39,837 nt of DNA from a virus, in IMG/VR virus record IMGVR_UViG_3300036900_000181, positions 1 to 39,837 of that record. One strand, 5' to 3'. Under the pieces are notes generated by a model. That model saw nothing but the letters and a program-made list of their open reading frames with translations, made no database searches and was not told where the DNA came from. Positions 6,503 to 16,161 of the stretch are shown here, in pieces (position 1 is the stretch's first letter; every line of letters begins with the position of its first letter). A program made the translations under genes and the position numbers.

Positions 6503-7927
6503 ATGTACCTCTTGGATGATATCATAACCTATGTTAGAAGGATAATAAAGAGTCCTTCTAACAATCAGATTTCAGACAGCTTGATTATTGACTACATCAA
6601 TAGATTTTGGATCAATGATGTAGATGCGCGCATTCAGTTATTTGACCTAAAGAAGACATATTCCTTTCAGACTACCCCAGGTGTCGACCAGTACAATATG
6701 CCTTTATACAATGTTCAGATCGAAGATCCCAATGGCGATCCACAAAACATTAATTCATATCCAGTTTATCAAGGCTTTCTTGATCCGTGTTATATTAATG
6801 GCATTAAAGTTCCATTGGAAACACAAAAAGGCAAGTTTTTTAATATTTGGCCAAATATAGTTCAGAATCTTCAGGGTGTAGCTGTTGGGGATGGAGGAGA
6901 TAACTATGATCTTCAAGTTCCGATCATTTCATCGTCAGCCCCTCAAAATCCTCCGCTTAACGCCCTTTTAAGAGGACATGTTGACATTACTGGTATAATC
7001 GCAACCGGAAGCGTTCAAGACCCTCCTATAGGCTCAGATTTAAATACGTCAATAGCCGTAACAAGCGTTAGACCAGCCGTGTATATCACGTCAATTGGCG
7101 AAGATGGCGCAAATGTAGTAGTGACGGATTCAGGCCAATTCTTCACAGTCAACCAGAATTTAGGCATGTTGATGAATCCTAAGCCTGCTCCAGGCAATAC
7201 CGCAACATCGAATATGAGAGCAGATGGAGGTTATTTTGATATCTTTACGATATTTGGTATTACGCTAGGAACCACAACTATAATCACAATGTCTAATACG
7301 CTAGATGCAGGACAGAAAGTCCTTATTCAAGGTGTTGTTGGCACTACAGAGTTAAACGGTAATACATACACTATTCTTGATGCTACAGATACTTTCATAG
7401 AGATTGATGTAGATTCTACTAGTTTTACACCATATGTGTCAGATGGAACGGCGTCAACCTTTCAAAACTTTGTCAACTATCTAACAGGTGAAATCAATGT
7501 TACTTTTCCGGTGGGTATACCAGCAGGCAATAATATCAATGTACAAGTATATTATTTTCAATCCGGATTGCCAAGATCAATACTTTATTATGATAACGTT
7601 TTGACTCTTAGGAGTGTGCCAGCACAGCAATATCTAGTAGAGTTAGAGGCATATCTTAGCCCTGCAGCCTATCTCAATACTGCCGACGCGATAACCTTTG
7701 GGTATATGTCAGAATATATTGCTCGTGGCGCAGCGAGAAAGATACTTAGCGATACTGGAGATGTAGAGCAATTTAACTTTTATGAGCCATTTTTCAGAGA
7801 ACAAGAACAGCTTGTATGGAAACGTAGTCAAAGGCAATGGACGGCAACAAGAACAGAGACTTTGTATAGTCAAGGATTCGGGTTTGGGCAATCAGCATTT
7901 AATAGTTTAGGAGGAAATCAAGGGTGA
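6503..7927 (+). CDS. Putative head-tail connector (gp4-like) with FCCH-like insert
   Basis: The 474-residue product begins with a helical segment (MYLLDDIITYVRRIIKSPSNN, then ISDSLIIDYINRFWINDVDAR). Adaptor proteins that dock under the portal in P22-like phages have this kind of N-terminus. The centre is beta-rich and contains one module at about residues 250-318 (I-T-L-G-T-T-T-I-I-T-M, G-T-T-E-L-N-G-N-T-Y-T-I). The last 120 residues return to helix with an F-R-E-Q-E-Q-L-V-W-K-R motif and a G/Q/F-rich tail. Position after the head genes and before the gp10-like gene fits P22 gp4. Much longer than P22 gp4 (166 aa), so the role is inferred. Confidence 0.55.
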   Translation: MYLLDDIITYVRRIIKSPSNNQISDSLIIDYINRFWINDVDARIQLFDLKKTYSFQTTPGVDQYNMPLYNVQIEDPNGDPQNINSYPVYQGFLDPCYINGIKVPLETQKGKFFNIWPNIVQNLQGVAVGDGGDNYDLQVPIISSSAPQNPPLNALLRGHVDITGIIATGSVQDPPIGSDLNTSIAVTSVRPAVYITSIGEDGANVVVTDSGQFFTVNQNLGMLMNPKPAPGNTATSNMRADGGYFDIFTIFGITLGTTTIITMSNTLDAGQKVLIQGVVGTTELNGNTYTILDATDTFIEIDVDSTSFTPYVSDGTASTFQNFVNYLTGEINVTFPVGIPAGNNINVQVYYFQSGLPRSILYYDNVLTLRSVPAQQYLVELEAYLSPAAYLNTADAITFGYMSEYIARGAARKILSDTGDVEQFNFYEPFFREQEQLVWKRSQRQWTATRTETLYSQGFGFGQSAFNSLGGNQG

Positions 7928-8568
7928 CAAATTACGCATATAATAAGGATATTCCTCAATCTAATCACAATCCTTCTCAGGATCAGCCCAAAATGAAGGA
8001 AAACACAAATTCTATACTTAATTTGATTGGAGAAGATCATTATACGTTTGGTGTTGCTAATGGAGGATTCCATAAACAGATGAGAATTCCAGCGCTTACA
8101 AATACAGCAGCTCTAGCAGCTAGAATTTCCAATTCAGGTACTTTATGGACTCAAGTCAATACTTCGGTTGGTGCATCAACTGAAACTAATTTGCATTATA
8201 TACCAGGCACAGGAGCAAATGACTATCAGTTGACTCGGTGTATTGCATCTGGATTTGCTCAATTTTCTACTAATGCAACATATGGAGCACCTCCAGATGC
8301 TTCAAGAGATGGAGGATGGACATTTCTTCCGGGCGGGATGCTATTACAATATGGAACTGTAACAGTAAATACAGATACAGTCGTACCATTTCCAGTTGTT
8401 TTTTCATCAGTTCCTTTTTCTGTAGTTGTAAATGGTTTTTATAATAGCAATAGCAGAAGCTTTACCTGGGTAAAAACTATTAGTACGACAGGTTTTACCG
8501 CAGCAGTTAGAGATAGCTCGGGATCTAATGTTTTAACAACCATAAGTTGGATGGCGATTGGAAAATGA
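7924..8568 (+). CDS. Tail protein with Gp53-like C-terminal domain, 214 aa
   Basis: The gene starts at a GTG that overlaps the previous stop (GTGA), behind a strong AGGAGG. The first 90 residues are polar. The C-terminal 90 residues show the pattern of the putative tail-fibre gp53-like C-terminal domain: G-W-T-F-L-P-G-G-M-L-L-Q-Y-G-T-V, then V-x-F-P-V-V-F-S-S-V-P-F, and S-W-M-A-I-G-K as the final residues. This domain ends receptor-binding fibres in other phages. Here it lies within the connector cluster, so it could be a short tail appendage or a baseplate-like protein. Confidence 0.65.
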   Translation: MTNYAYNKDIPQSNHNPSQDQPKMKENTNSILNLIGEDHYTFGVANGGFHKQMRIPALTNTAALAARISNSGTLWTQVNTSVGASTETNLHYIPGTGANDYQLTRCIASGFAQFSTNATYGAPPDASRDGGWTFLPGGMLLQYGTVTVNTDTVVPFPVVFSSVPFSVVVNGFYNSNSRSFTWVKTISTTGFTAAVRDSSGSNVLTTISWMAIGK

Positions 8569-11405
8569 CACCCACAAAGTTGATAATAGGCCCAATCGAT
8601 AGCGGTTTAGTCAATAACCGGGAAGCATTTAATATAGATAATGATGCCTTTCCAACTCTTATTAATGCTTATCAATGGAGAGGAAGGATAAAAAGAAAGA
8701 GAGGGACTGAGTTCCTTGTTCGCCTAACAAGATTTTTCAACTCAAATTTAACAGCTTATAGCAGTCCAGACCCAGTAACAGGATTGCCAGTTTCATCTTT
8801 CGCCCTTGTTGCTGGAGCTGGAAACCTATTCACAGGTTTTGTTTTACAGGCCTCAGGGAATATCGTTCCAGGATCAGTTAATATTGTTGTTGGAGCAAAT
8901 ACTTACACAGATCCAGGAATGGCAGGAATTCTTGTAGGTGCTCCGGCAGGCTCAGGAACTATAAATTATGCCACTGGAGATATTACAATCTCTGGAGGTG
9001 GGGCAGGCGCGGTATCGGGAACATTTATATACTATCCCGGGCTTCCTGTCTTAGGACTCGAGGATTTTAAAAACAGATTTACAGCATTTCCGGGAAAAAT
9101 CGGTTTCGACACTAAATATGCTTATGTCATAACGACGACTCAGATTGTACAGTCATACAGTGTTAGTTTTTATAAGAATCTTCCCACCGGAACATATCCA
9201 GCATATGTACAGAAAACAATCACAAATCCTACAAGAACAGATTGGAATGGCGAGACATATCAACAATTTTGGTCAGTAAACTATCAAGGCGCGATGTGGG
9301 TTACAAATGGGATTGACGTTCCATTTATTGGAACCCATATAGGCATGCAATTTAAACTTGTCTCAGGAGTGGTGATTGTCACGCCAGGAAATGGGACAAC
9401 GGTTCCAGCTGTAGCAACAATTACTATTGCAAATCATGGTTTAGTCATTGGGGACTTCCTTTTCTTCAACGAAATTCAAGGGATTATAGGAATAAATTTT
9501 CAAACCGGATATGTAACCAACGTTGTTAATGCAAACACTGTAACAGTAACCTTTTCTAACGCAACATTAGCGGGAGCGTATACCTCGGGTGGTATTGCAC
9601 AATATCTTACAAACCGATCAGATACGACAATTGATTGCATTAGATGGTATGATGGTGACCCTACAAATGGAAATGCGACAAGTCCAACATTTGTTACGGG
9701 TCTTGGTTGGGTTAATTTCATGCCCCCTCTATCTTTCCTAAGTTACTCAATCAATAATCTTCCTGCAAGGCAATATTATCTTGTTGGAGCAAGAATGATT
9801 GTTCCCTTTAAGGATAGGTTGTTATTTATTGGTCCAGTAGTTCAAGCTTCTACAGGACCGCCAATCTATCTTCAAGATACAATTGTATATAGCCAAAACG
9901 GAACAGCATATTACACAGCTTCGTTTCCTGCAACAAAAGATAGTGATGTAAGTTTGCCTACAACTCAATTTACAGCTATTCTAGTTCCTCAAGATCAAAC
10001 GGCAACCCCATCAGCTTGGTTTGAAGATCAAACAGGATTCGGAGGTTTTGTAGCCGCAGGAGTTGATAAACCAGCAATCACCGTCGCTTCAAATGAAGAT
10101 GTTTTAATGATCGGTTTTGATCCAGACCTTCAAACAAAGCTAATTTATAGCGGAAATGATCTAGTTCCATTTAATTTTTATCAAGTAAATTCAGAGTATG
10201 GATCAAGTAGTACATTTTCTGCTATAAATCTAGATAAAGGTGTGTTTACTACAGGAAATAGAGGAATTGTTATATCTTCACAGGATCAAGTTGCTAGAAT
10301 TGATTTAGATATTCCAGACCAAATATTCCAATTTAATTTATTGAATAATGGAAATGAGAGAGTCACAGCACAAAGAGATTATATTAACGAATGGATATAT
10401 TTTACTTATCTTGCGAATGAAAAACCACAAGATACAGACACTACAATTATATATCCCAATCAAACATTATTTTATAATTATCGTGATGCTTCTTGGGGTA
10501 TTTTTAATGAGTGCTATACGCATTATGGTCAATTTGCCGTAACAGAATCTTTGACATGGGCAACAGTAGGTAATACCTATGCAACATGGAAAAAATGGAA
10601 TGATCCCTGGGATAATGGAAACTCGACAGCGGCTCAACCAGATGTGATTGGGGGAAATCAACAAGGTTTTGTCTTAAAAAGAGATGTAGGAACAGGTGAA
10701 GGAACTTCTCTTTCAATTCAGAGTATAGTTGGAAATCTTGTCACATCTTTGAACCATGGATTGGATGAAGGCGATTTTATTGTGATAAGCGGAGCTATAG
10801 GAACTATCGGAACTTTAGTGAATAATATTGTTTTCAAAGTTGATCCACCAAGTGACGTAAATACTTTTACATTAAATCCGAATATAGAAACTGGAACATA
10901 TCTAGGAGGCGGGTTAATCACTAGGCTTTACAATCCATTTATTCAAACGAAACAATTTCCTGCTGCATGGTCAATGGCCAGAAAGACTAGAATTGGCACT
11001 CAGAGATATCTATTTACAACTACTTCAGAATCGGAAATCACACTTTTGATCTATCTTAGCGAGGACAACTCTAATGCTTATAATACAGGCCCTATTTTTC
11101 CAGATGCAAACGCATTAAATAGTGGTCTGATTTACTCAACAACTGTTTTCACTTGTCCTGAAAGTACTAATTTAGGTTTAACTCCTGCTAAAATAAACCT
11201 AATGACTCCTACGGCAATAACCCAAGCACAGATATGGCATAGACTGAATACATCGTTGATTGGAGATACAATTCAACTTGCAATAACCATGTCCGATGAT
11301 CAAATGTTTGAAGTTGACGAAGATGGGGAATCGGTCAATGCTACGGCAGAAATTGAGTTTCACGGTTGCGTTCTTGATATAACTGCGAGCCAGATGTTAG
11401 TATGA
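8565..11405 (+). CDS. Large tail/stabilisation protein (gp10-like position), 946 aa
   Basis: The ATG at 8565 overlaps the previous stop (ATGA) and is preferred over one 18 bases upstream. The protein begins with L-I-I-G-P-I-D-S-G-L-V-N-N-R-E-A-F-N-I and A-Y-Q-W-R-G-R-I-K-R-K-R-G-T. This is the kind of N-terminus seen in DNA-stabilisation tail proteins that occupy the P22 gp10 position. The rest is beta-rich, with two FCCH-like modules at about residues 275-355 and 715-790. The C-terminal region includes F-x-T-K-Q-F-P-A-A-W. The gene order, after the connector and before the ejection block, is the main support. P22 gp10 is half this length. Confidence 0.5.
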   Translation: MTPTKLIIGPIDSGLVNNREAFNIDNDAFPTLINAYQWRGRIKRKRGTEFLVRLTRFFNSNLTAYSSPDPVTGLPVSSFALVAGAGNLFTGFVLQASGNIVPGSVNIVVGANTYTDPGMAGILVGAPAGSGTINYATGDITISGGGAGAVSGTFIYYPGLPVLGLEDFKNRFTAFPGKIGFDTKYAYVITTTQIVQSYSVSFYKNLPTGTYPAYVQKTITNPTRTDWNGETYQQFWSVNYQGAMWVTNGIDVPFIGTHIGMQFKLVSGVVIVTPGNGTTVPAVATITIANHGLVIGDFLFFNEIQGIIGINFQTGYVTNVVNANTVTVTFSNATLAGAYTSGGIAQYLTNRSDTTIDCIRWYDGDPTNGNATSPTFVTGLGWVNFMPPLSFLSYSINNLPARQYYLVGARMIVPFKDRLLFIGPVVQASTGPPIYLQDTIVYSQNGTAYYTASFPATKDSDVSLPTTQFTAILVPQDQTATPSAWFEDQTGFGGFVAAGVDKPAITVASNEDVLMIGFDPDLQTKLIYSGNDLVPFNFYQVNSEYGSSSTFSAINLDKGVFTTGNRGIVISSQDQVARIDLDIPDQIFQFNLLNNGNERVTAQRDYINEWIYFTYLANEKPQDTDTTIIYPNQTLFYNYRDASWGIFNECYTHYGQFAVTESLTWATVGNTYATWKKWNDPWDNGNSTAAQPDVIGGNQQGFVLKRDVGTGEGTSLSIQSIVGNLVTSLNHGLDEGDFIVISGAIGTIGTLVNNIVFKVDPPSDVNTFTLNPNIETGTYLGGGLITRLYNPFIQTKQFPAAWSMARKTRIGTQRYLFTTTSESEITLLIYLSEDNSNAYNTGPIFPDANALNSGLIYSTTVFTCPESTNLGLTPAKINLMTPTAITQAQIWHRLNTSLIGDTIQLAITMSDDQMFEVDEDGESVNATAEIEFHGCVLDITASQMLV

Positions 11406-11866
11406 ATATTATCAATCAAGTTGCGTTTCTTAAGACATCTAGAGAATTTCCATCAGAGATTGGTCAGATTGCGAATATTCTCACTCGTGCTTACCCAGAA
11501 ATAGCCAATTCCATCAATGATCGCACGATAGGTTTATTCCCATCAAATAAGCCTGCAATCACAGGGAACGCATATTTCGTTTACAAGAATCAGAAGCAGC
11601 AGAGTCTAAGACAAACCTATGTTTTCACTGGCACAATGGATATTCCACATCAGATTGATTTTAACCAAGTGTCTTACATAGGGGCAATGTATGGTCAGTA
11701 TACAGACGGGACAAATTGGTATGGACTGATTGCGGGAACCAGCGTAGCAATAGCAGGTCAGATCTCATTTTACTTGACCCCAACGAATATAACATTTCTT
11801 TTAGGTGCAGGAGCTCCGGCCTTGACAAAAGGAATTATTGTAATAGAATGGATTTCACAGCCATAG
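11402..11866 (+). CDS. Conserved structural-region protein, 154 aa
   Basis: Starts at ATGA overlap with the large tail gene. It has an N-terminal segment with F-L-x-T-S-R-E-F-P and a beta-rich C-terminal half (Y-V-F-T-G-T-M-D-I-P-H-Q-I-D-F) ending in I-V-I-E-W-I-S-Q-P. I recall proteins of this size and ending in the same position of other P22-like phages, always next to the stabilisation gene, but cannot name a role. No membrane segment or cysteine is present. A tail-component role is inferred from position. Confidence 0.65.
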   Translation: MNIINQVAFLKTSREFPSEIGQIANILTRAYPEIANSINDRTIGLFPSNKPAITGNAYFVYKNQKQQSLRQTYVFTGTMDIPHQIDFNQVSYIGAMYGQYTDGTNWYGLIAGTSVAIAGQISFYLTPTNITFLLGAGAPALTKGIIVIEWISQP

Positions 11867-11887
11867 TAGAGAAAAAGGAGTAATACC

Positions 11888-12433
11888 ATGAATTCGATGC
11901 CATCGGGAGCATTTTCATCTAGCCAAGCACCAAGACAGGAAAAAACACCATCTGGTTATAGGCAATTCGCTCAAAACATGTACACTCCTGAACAAGAACG
12001 TGTTTTCGGTAATGCCGAAGGACTTATAAGTCCAGATAGCTTTACTTCTAGACTCGCAAGAGGAGATCAAAGTGCTTTTGGTGAGATGGAAGAGCCAGCT
12101 TTGCGTCAATTTAATGATATAACTGGCGGAATAGCATCAAAATTTAGTGGAATGGGAATGGGGAGCAGAAACAGTTCTGGATTTCAGAATGCTTTGACAT
12201 CAGCAGGTCAAGACTTTGCCTCACAATTACAATCTAAGCGGATGGAACTTCGAAACCAGGCAATCAAAGACATGATGGGAATGACATCAGAGTTTCTTGG
12301 GTATAAGCCTCAGGAAAAAGGTTTAGTGCAAAAACGTCAAAAACAACCTTCTTGGGCTCAACAAGGATTTTTAGCGGCTTCTAAGGGTCTGGGTCAGGGA
12401 TTAGGTATGGCAGCAACTGGAGGAATGGGATAA
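11888..12433 (+). CDS. Putative ejection/internal virion protein, 181 aa
   Basis: First gene of a three-gene block that in P22-like phages encodes ejection proteins (gp7, gp20, gp16), which leave the capsid with the DNA and form a conduit through the envelope. The product is rich in Q, S, G and M and mostly helical, and it ends in a glycine/methionine-rich hydrophobic tail (about residues 160-181) that could insert in membrane. The start follows AAAAAGGAG. It overlaps the next gene by one base (TAATG). The function is inferred from context. Confidence 0.55.
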   Translation: MNSMPSGAFSSSQAPRQEKTPSGYRQFAQNMYTPEQERVFGNAEGLISPDSFTSRLARGDQSAFGEMEEPALRQFNDITGGIASKFSGMGMGSRNSSGFQNALTSAGQDFASQLQSKRMELRNQAIKDMMGMTSEFLGYKPQEKGLVQKRQKQPSWAQQGFLAASKGLGQGLGMAATGGMG

Positions 12434-13788
12434 TGGCACTTCAAATTTTACCCGCAGGCACACCAAGAAGAAATTTAGCCGCTGAATTTGCAGGAAACTT
12501 TACTTCTGGATTTATGGAAAGTGGATTATCAGGAATTGAGAAGAAAAGAGAAGATAAAGCATTAAAAGACAAATATGGAATTGATCTTTCTGGGATCAGA
12601 GATCCTGACACACGCTCTCAGATAATCGCCCAAGAGCTTCAATTCGGAAGAAAAATGAAACAAGCAGAAAAGAGCGGTGGAATCAATTATGCAACAGGCG
12701 AACGCAATACAGGAAGAGAGCCTGAGGAAAGAGCTAGAACAAAACAAAATCTTCCTGAATTTGGTCAAGTTGAAGGGAAAGCGCCACAAAAAGGTGCTTC
12801 CATGATGAATAGGGGTCCTAAAGGTAGTTTTCCGCAACCAGAAACAGAAGGTGTTGTTAAGCCATTACTTAACTCTGAACAATTATGGGAGAAAGGCTCT
12901 CAAATTGCGCAAATGAGTAGAGAAAATGGCATACCTATGACGGATGCAGAGGGGTATAATGCGGCTGCAAATATCAATGAAGAAAATAAGCATCATAACG
13001 CAGCGGTACAGCAAGACAAACAACGCAAAATAGCTACAGAAGAAAAGTATGGAGAAACGGCCGTAAATTCTCTGCGACGTGTTATGGAGCACCCAACAGA
13101 AGAACAAGAAGCCCTTTTTAGAAAAAAAGGGGAAGAAGCTGCGGCTGCGGGAGAAAGTGAATCTGAAATAAGAAAGAATCTTGCTGTAGAAGCAAGAAAA
13201 TTTAAAAACACAATTGCCAATGTTAAAAACAGCATTCCACCTAACCGAACATTTACCTCCATAAAGAAATCAATTCTAGGAACAGGAAGAGAAGCGGAAA
13301 AGGAAAGAACAGGCATAAAATTAAAGCTCCAACCACTTCTAAAAGATGGTTTATATGATACTGCAAGGAATCTTCTGAGCGAACTAGGATATCATCCAGA
13401 GGAAAGAGAATCATTTGTTTCGGAATTGCCCGAAGGAACGAATAAAATTATGGCCGCTTTCCCTAAGATTGAAAAAGAATACAACCCGCATTATGGACTT
13501 GAGCCGCTTACAAAAAAACCATATACAGACGATGAAGTTAAATTGATTGAAGACACAGTTTCTAGTGTGTTTAAAACTGATCCATCCACAAATTTAGTTT
13601 TATTTAGAAAGGCGATGGAAGACAAAGGGGCGGATTGGGAAGTATTTAAAGATGCGTTGGATAAGGGAATTTTAGAAGGAAGTATACAATTAAATGATGA
13701 CCAATTTAATCAATTGGACAACATGGATCAGCCTCCTCTAGACAACCTCGATAAGATTCTCTACAAATTTGGATTGATAGGCAGATAA
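12433..13788 (+). CDS. Putative ejection/internal virion protein, 451 aa
   Basis: Second gene of the ejection block. The N-terminus has A-A-E-F-A-G-N-F-T-S-G-F-M-E-S-G, followed by long charged helical segments rich in E, K and A (residues about 130-300). A more globular, acidic C-terminal 150 residues follows (L-G-Y-H-P-E-E-R-E-S-F, and D-x-x-N-Q-L-D-N-M-D-Q repeats near the end). There are no enzymatic motifs. Helical, extended composition and position match internal virion proteins of podoviruses. Start and stop overlap both neighbours by one base, so translation is tightly coupled. Confidence 0.55.
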   Translation: MALQILPAGTPRRNLAAEFAGNFTSGFMESGLSGIEKKREDKALKDKYGIDLSGIRDPDTRSQIIAQELQFGRKMKQAEKSGGINYATGERNTGREPEERARTKQNLPEFGQVEGKAPQKGASMMNRGPKGSFPQPETEGVVKPLLNSEQLWEKGSQIAQMSRENGIPMTDAEGYNAAANINEENKHHNAAVQQDKQRKIATEEKYGETAVNSLRRVMEHPTEEQEALFRKKGEEAAAAGESESEIRKNLAVEARKFKNTIANVKNSIPPNRTFTSIKKSILGTGREAEKERTGIKLKLQPLLKDGLYDTARNLLSELGYHPEERESFVSELPEGTNKIMAAFPKIEKEYNPHYGLEPLTKKPYTDDEVKLIEDTVSSVFKTDPSTNLVLFRKAMEDKGADWEVFKDALDKGILEGSIQLNDDQFNQLDNMDQPPLDNLDKILYKFGLIGR

Positions 13789-15845
13789 TGGCAGCACCAA
13801 TTTTTCAGGCAATAGGTAGAGGATATGGAGCAAGATCCATTCTAGGAGCGATCGGGAGAAAATTACCTCAATATGCTAATACCATAAATACCGCATATTA
13901 TACAGGATACTCGGCAAATACCATTCTAAGCAGAATTGCCAGCAAAGCAGATGGAAAAAACTACGATCCAGACCTATTTCTGACAGAGCATGAACAAGTT
14001 CAAAAAAGGGATCAGTCGCAAAAAAGAAAAGCAGCAATGCAATTAGTTGCAGCAGCCGGAACCGCTGGGGCTGTTGCAGCGGGAGCATATGCTTTAATGC
14101 GAAGAAATAGAGCAATACAGCCCGATGAGATTCTACCCGCACCACATCAAAGAAAGCAGATAGGTGGAAAACAGCAATTAGCATTGCCACATAATCCGCA
14201 ACAGGCGCCTCAGGCACAGCAACCCCCACCATCGCAGCCTATACAGCCCATTACGATGCCACAACAGCAACAACAGCAAGAGCAGCAGCAGGCACCACAA
14301 CCCACACCGCCTGATTTAATGAAAACAGTAGATCTTCTAAAAAACCTTAGAGAAGATCAAAGATTTAGAAACATTATTGAGGGAGGGTATGACCTTCCAA
14401 CTACTACGAGCATTCTAAGGGCTGCGATGCCTAAACAAATAGCACAGATTTTAGAAAAATCCGAAGGTGGCCTAGAAAGAGTCGTAAACGACTATACGCA
14501 ATATCTTAAGCAGGCAAATGAACAGCAAAAAGAAATGATTGAGCAAAATAAGCCAGAAAACTTTGCTGAAATGACTAAGAGCACTATTGCGCAAGCCCCA
14601 CAAGAACAAACTCCTGTCATGCAGGAATTTCAGAAAGCGCAACAACAGCAAGCCCCTGCACAATCGCAACAGATGCCACATCAGCCCATTGCAGAAGTTG
14701 CGCAGCAAATGATCCCACCGGCTCCATCAAAGCCGCTGGTAAGCCTTAAAAACGGTCGAATTGGAGAGGTTGAATCGGAGAAGGGACCTATAGCTCAAGT
14801 GAATATAAATGGAAAATTACATAAAGAGAAAACCTCGGCTCTGAATAGAGAACCTCCAGATGTTGAGCAAGCCGTTAGAGAAGTTATAAATAGCATCCCT
14901 GAAAATATGAAGTCTACAGCAGTTCAGAGTATGGTGCATATTCCAGGCTTAAATATCATGATATCTCAATTCTATGATGGAAAATGGGCATATTATCTAG
15001 ATATGCCGGAGGATATATATCAGAGTGTAGCACTAGGAACCTATCAACCAAAAGGTCAAGCTGTCACAGGGATTGGAGAATATAAACCGGGAGTGGCAGA
15101 TTCTAGAGGGGCAGGATTCCATCAAGAAATTAAAGTAAATCCTAAGTATTCAAAAGAAAATAAGGGTATAACTTGGGGTTATGCAACAAATGAATACTCG
15201 CTTTTGCATAACATTCAAGGTATAATACATAAAATATCAAAAGAAAGATATGATGAAAACGGAAAATTGATCGAACCAAAAGCAAAAAAAAAAGATAACT
15301 TAGAAAAGTCTTCATTGCAAAAAGAAAGTCCAAATAATAAGGATCAAGAAAAACAACCCATTCCCCATCCTGTTAAAACACAAGAAAAATCCGAAAAATG
15401 GACAGAAAAAGATATTGAAAAGGCCGAGTATACATACAACCCAGAATTAGGAAGGAATGAGTTAAAAAAACCTAAAACAGACGAAAAGGCAAAAGCAGAC
15501 ACGAAAAAGAAAGTCGAAGAAAAAATAACAAGAGCCGGACATCCTGATATTACAAAGAAAGGATTAAAAGAACAGAAAATCTACTTGCAGAATCAAATCG
15601 CTGAGGTTTTAGGAGATCGTAGTTTATATGGCGAAAAGATATTATTTGACGTTCCTGGAGATGGTCAATTCACAATCCATAATAATGAAAAAGCTTTGAA
15701 ACAATTTCTTCACGAAATTGATAAACGATGGCCCGATAAACCTATAAAAGAATCTGACGTTAAAAAAATGATATTAGGAGATCCAATAAAAGTGTTAGCT
15801 AGACATAAAAGAGAACGAGAAGAAAGAGAGAGAAATAAAAGATGA
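13788..15845 (+). CDS. Q-rich ejection protein with membrane segment and KTSC-like region, 685 aa
   Basis: Third and largest gene of the ejection block. Residues about 85-104 form a hydrophobic, alanine/glycine-rich segment suited to membrane insertion. A long low-complexity Q/P region follows (about 125-175), then helices and a second Q-rich stretch. Residues about 375-450 (S-T-A-V-Q-S-M, W-A-Y-Y-L-D-M-P-E-D-I-Y, G-A-G-F-H-Q-E-I) resemble the small KTSC domain. The C-terminal 200 residues are very lysine-rich and probably bind DNA. I infer a DNA-ejection conduit role. The KTSC resemblance is by eye. Confidence 0.55.
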   Translation: MAAPIFQAIGRGYGARSILGAIGRKLPQYANTINTAYYTGYSANTILSRIASKADGKNYDPDLFLTEHEQVQKRDQSQKRKAAMQLVAAAGTAGAVAAGAYALMRRNRAIQPDEILPAPHQRKQIGGKQQLALPHNPQQAPQAQQPPPSQPIQPITMPQQQQQQEQQQAPQPTPPDLMKTVDLLKNLREDQRFRNIIEGGYDLPTTTSILRAAMPKQIAQILEKSEGGLERVVNDYTQYLKQANEQQKEMIEQNKPENFAEMTKSTIAQAPQEQTPVMQEFQKAQQQQAPAQSQQMPHQPIAEVAQQMIPPAPSKPLVSLKNGRIGEVESEKGPIAQVNINGKLHKEKTSALNREPPDVEQAVREVINSIPENMKSTAVQSMVHIPGLNIMISQFYDGKWAYYLDMPEDIYQSVALGTYQPKGQAVTGIGEYKPGVADSRGAGFHQEIKVNPKYSKENKGITWGYATNEYSLLHNIQGIIHKISKERYDENGKLIEPKAKKKDNLEKSSLQKESPNNKDQEKQPIPHPVKTQEKSEKWTEKDIEKAEYTYNPELGRNELKKPKTDEKAKADTKKKVEEKITRAGHPDITKKGLKEQKIYLQNQIAEVLGDRSLYGEKILFDVPGDGQFTIHNNEKALKQFLHEIDKRWPDKPIKESDVKKMILGDPIKVLARHKREREERERNKR

Positions 15846-15988
15846 ACAAGGAAACCTCATCACCACAAAAACCGGAACAAAACGGAAAGCTAAAGGAAGC
15901 GATTAACACCCTAAAGTTTTTCGACCATAGAGTCAGGCAGACTCTAAAAGAACGAAAAACCAAGGGCGATGTTAATTTAGAGAGTTAA
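15842..15988 (+). CDS. Small basic protein, 48 aa
   Basis: Begins at the ATGA overlap with the previous stop. It encodes a basic, helical peptide (KLKEAINTLKFFDHRVRQTLKE) with no membrane segment. It is the last gene of the left virion operon and its end overlaps the convergent minus-strand gene by 17 bases. Unknown function. Confidence 0.6.
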   Translation: MNKETSSPQKPEQNGKLKEAINTLKFFDHRVRQTLKERKTKGDVNLES

Positions 15989-16160
15989 ATCTTTTTACCA
16001 TCTCATAAACAGCTTGATTTTGGCTATTTTGAGAGTCAACTTTTCTTCTCAATTCGTCGACTTCTTGTTTGTAGCAAGCGTCAATAATTTCTTTTTCTCT
16101 ATCCCATCTACCCATAAAGTAAAAGAGAAGATTAGATCCAAACATAAAAAGCCAATCCAT
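15972..16160 (-). CDS. Small membrane protein with coiled-coil tail, 62 aa (minus strand)
   Basis: The N-terminal 17 residues are hydrophobic and aromatic (a single membrane segment), followed by a charged helix of about 40 residues with heptad-like spacing and Q/N-rich turns. This anchored coiled-coil topology resembles inner-membrane spanins or holin accessory proteins, but the length is short and no Rz1 partner overlaps it. It follows the excisionase-like gene by one base and has a strong AGGTAGGT ribosome site. A lysis or envelope role is a hypothesis only. Confidence 0.65.
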   Translation of the reverse strand: MDWLFMFGSNLLFYFMGRWDREKEIIDACYKQEVDELRRKVDSQNSQNQAVYEMVKRFNSLN

Positions 16161-16161
16161 T

